Assembly (NCBI GenBank): GCA_021811865.1
Contig: JAKAQB010000133.1
Coordinates: forward strand, 1 to 6,367
Source of the DNA: Actinomycetes bacterium
GTDB taxonomy: Bacteria; Actinomycetota; Acidimicrobiia; Acidimicrobiales; Palsa-688
DNA: 6,367 nt
Direction: 5' to 3'
Every line of letters begins with the position of its first letter. The first letter of the stretch is position 1. Below, in pieces: positions 5,679-6,367 of this stretch. The notes beneath the pieces were generated by a model. That model worked only from the letters and a program-made list of their open reading frames with translations. It did no database searches and was not told the DNA's origin. The position numbers and the translations under genes were made by a program.

Positions 5679-6367
5679 GTGCGCCAGGTGACGAAGGCGG
5701 TGGTGTTGCTCGGTGCTGGTTGGTCACGGGTGGCGGGACGACCGCTCGTCTGCGAACTGTTCGAGGACGTGCCGTTTGCAGCCTCCGCAGATTCCCAGCG
5801 GCTGCATACTCGGGTTCACGAGGAGTGGCGGCGGTGGCGCGACCAGCACACCGACGCGTTTGCCGAGGAGTTCCTGTCCGCCATGATGGGCACCTCCCTC
5901 TGGCCATACGTCATCCGGTACGTCGGAGCCCGTCTTGCTGAGCCCGATCAGGTCCGGCTCGCCAACGAGCTGCGGTATGGGGAACGGCTTGACAAGCCGT
6001 CGCCGGCTGCGATGCATCACCGGTTCATCGAGGCGGTCTTGCACAAGTACGAACTCGTCGGCGCCGTTACGACGAACTACGATCTCCTCGCGGAGCGAAC
6101 GCTTCGACATCGGCCGATGAAGCGGCCAACGAGGCCAGGGTTCTTCTACGCCGGTATCGGTGGAGGCCGCGTTCAGGGAGCGTCCACCTTCTCGGTACGA
6201 CGCAAGTGGATCGACATCACCGGAACCGTCCCACTCTGCAAACTGCATGGATCGCTGAACTGGTGTCTGTCAGCATCGGGCGTCATGGTGCTCGCTGATT
6301 GTCGCCCGGCGTATCGCTCGCGCGATATCAGCTACATCGTCGCTCCTGCACATGAGAAGGCGATGCC
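5679..6367 (+). CDS. SIR2-like NAD-binding protein, N-terminal 229 residues (continues beyond the window)
   Basis: The frame is open from 5607 to the window end with no stop. Starts are GTG 5679 or GTG 5688; neither has a strong ribosome binding site, and I chose 5679 as the longer. The protein opens with VTKAVVLLGAGWSRVAGRPL, in which GAGWS (about 12-16) is the SIR2 NAD-binding glycine motif. TTNYDLLAE follows at about 131-139 (conserved N133 and D135), then KLHGSLNW at about 188-195 with H190 as the likely catalytic histidine. The middle (about 40-120) is helical and Trp-rich (EEWRRWRDQHT). SIR2-like domains in bacterial defence proteins typically hydrolyse NAD+ to halt infected cells. That function is inferred here from motifs and from the neighbouring remnant of a Wadjet-like system. 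The C-terminal sensor part and any partner gene are out of view. Codon use looks a little less GC3-rich than in the JetC-like gene. Confidence 0.82.
   Translation, partial: MRQVTKAVVLLGAGWSRVAGRPLVCELFEDVPFAASADSQRLHTRVHEEWRRWRDQHTDAFAEEFLSAMMGTSLWPYVIRYVGARLAEPDQVRLANELRYGERLDKPSPAAMHHRFIEAVLHKYELVGAVTTNYDLLAERTLRHRPMKRPTRPGFFYAGIGGGRVQGASTFSVRRKWIDITGTVPLCKLHGSLNWCLSASGVMVLADCRPAYRSRDISYIVAPAHEKAM

Noticed and set aside
5402..5941. 179-codon plus-strand frame across the spacer into the SIR2-like gene
   Set aside because: It runs through the tandem repeats, has low-complexity composition, and conflicts with the SIR2 frame, which carries GAGWS.
5724..6248. 174-codon minus-strand frame opposite the SIR2-like gene
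   Set aside because: It is antisense to conserved SIR2 motifs and shows no motif of its own.

Overview
The window is GC-rich throughout, uses GTG and TTG starts and has strongly GC3-biased codons. This suggests a high-GC actinobacterium (Actinomycetota); I cannot name a genus. It reads as part of a defence island in which one SMC-type anti-plasmid system has decayed, with an apparently intact SIR2-like gene next to it.

Positions 1-2552 hold the 3' part of a long SMC/MukB-like coiled-coil ATPase gene (JetC-like). Its Walker A half lies upstream of the window. One apparent frameshift near 118 splits the reading frame just before the hinge-like region. At 2549 the next gene starts in an ATGA overlap. 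This is a JetD-like gene (DUF3322 plus Toprim-like DUF2220), and it is badly broken. An IS3-family element of about 1,528 bp (2746-4273) sits inside it, flanked by a 4-bp GGAT repeat. An in-frame amber codon lies at 4350, and there are three apparent single-base deletions (near 2683, 4789-4793 and 5047-5050). Removing the IS and one GGAT copy and undoing the three deletions gives one continuous frame of about 390 codons, the size I would expect for JetD. In Wadjet systems JetA, JetB and JetC form the DNA-loop-extruding complex and JetD is the nuclease that cuts circular plasmids. The system here cannot make intact JetD, and probably not intact JetC.

The IS carries overlapping orfA and orfB on the minus strand, joined by a G-GGA-AAA slippery heptamer. 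OrfB has a D,D(35)E catalytic triad with K at +7, so the transposase looks intact.

Positions 5251-5678 are non-coding. They contain CGCGAAC/GTTCGCG repeats, a possible promoter that also contains a TTGTCCACA DnaA-box match, three perfect tandem copies of GCCCTACGCA, and a hairpin made from a further copy of that repeat and its inverse. From 5679 to the window end a SIR2-like NAD-binding protein begins (GAGWS, TTNYD and KLHGSLNW motifs). It has no disruption in its 229 visible codons and continues past the edge. It is the best candidate for a live, possibly undescribed defence system, with any partner genes beyond 6367.
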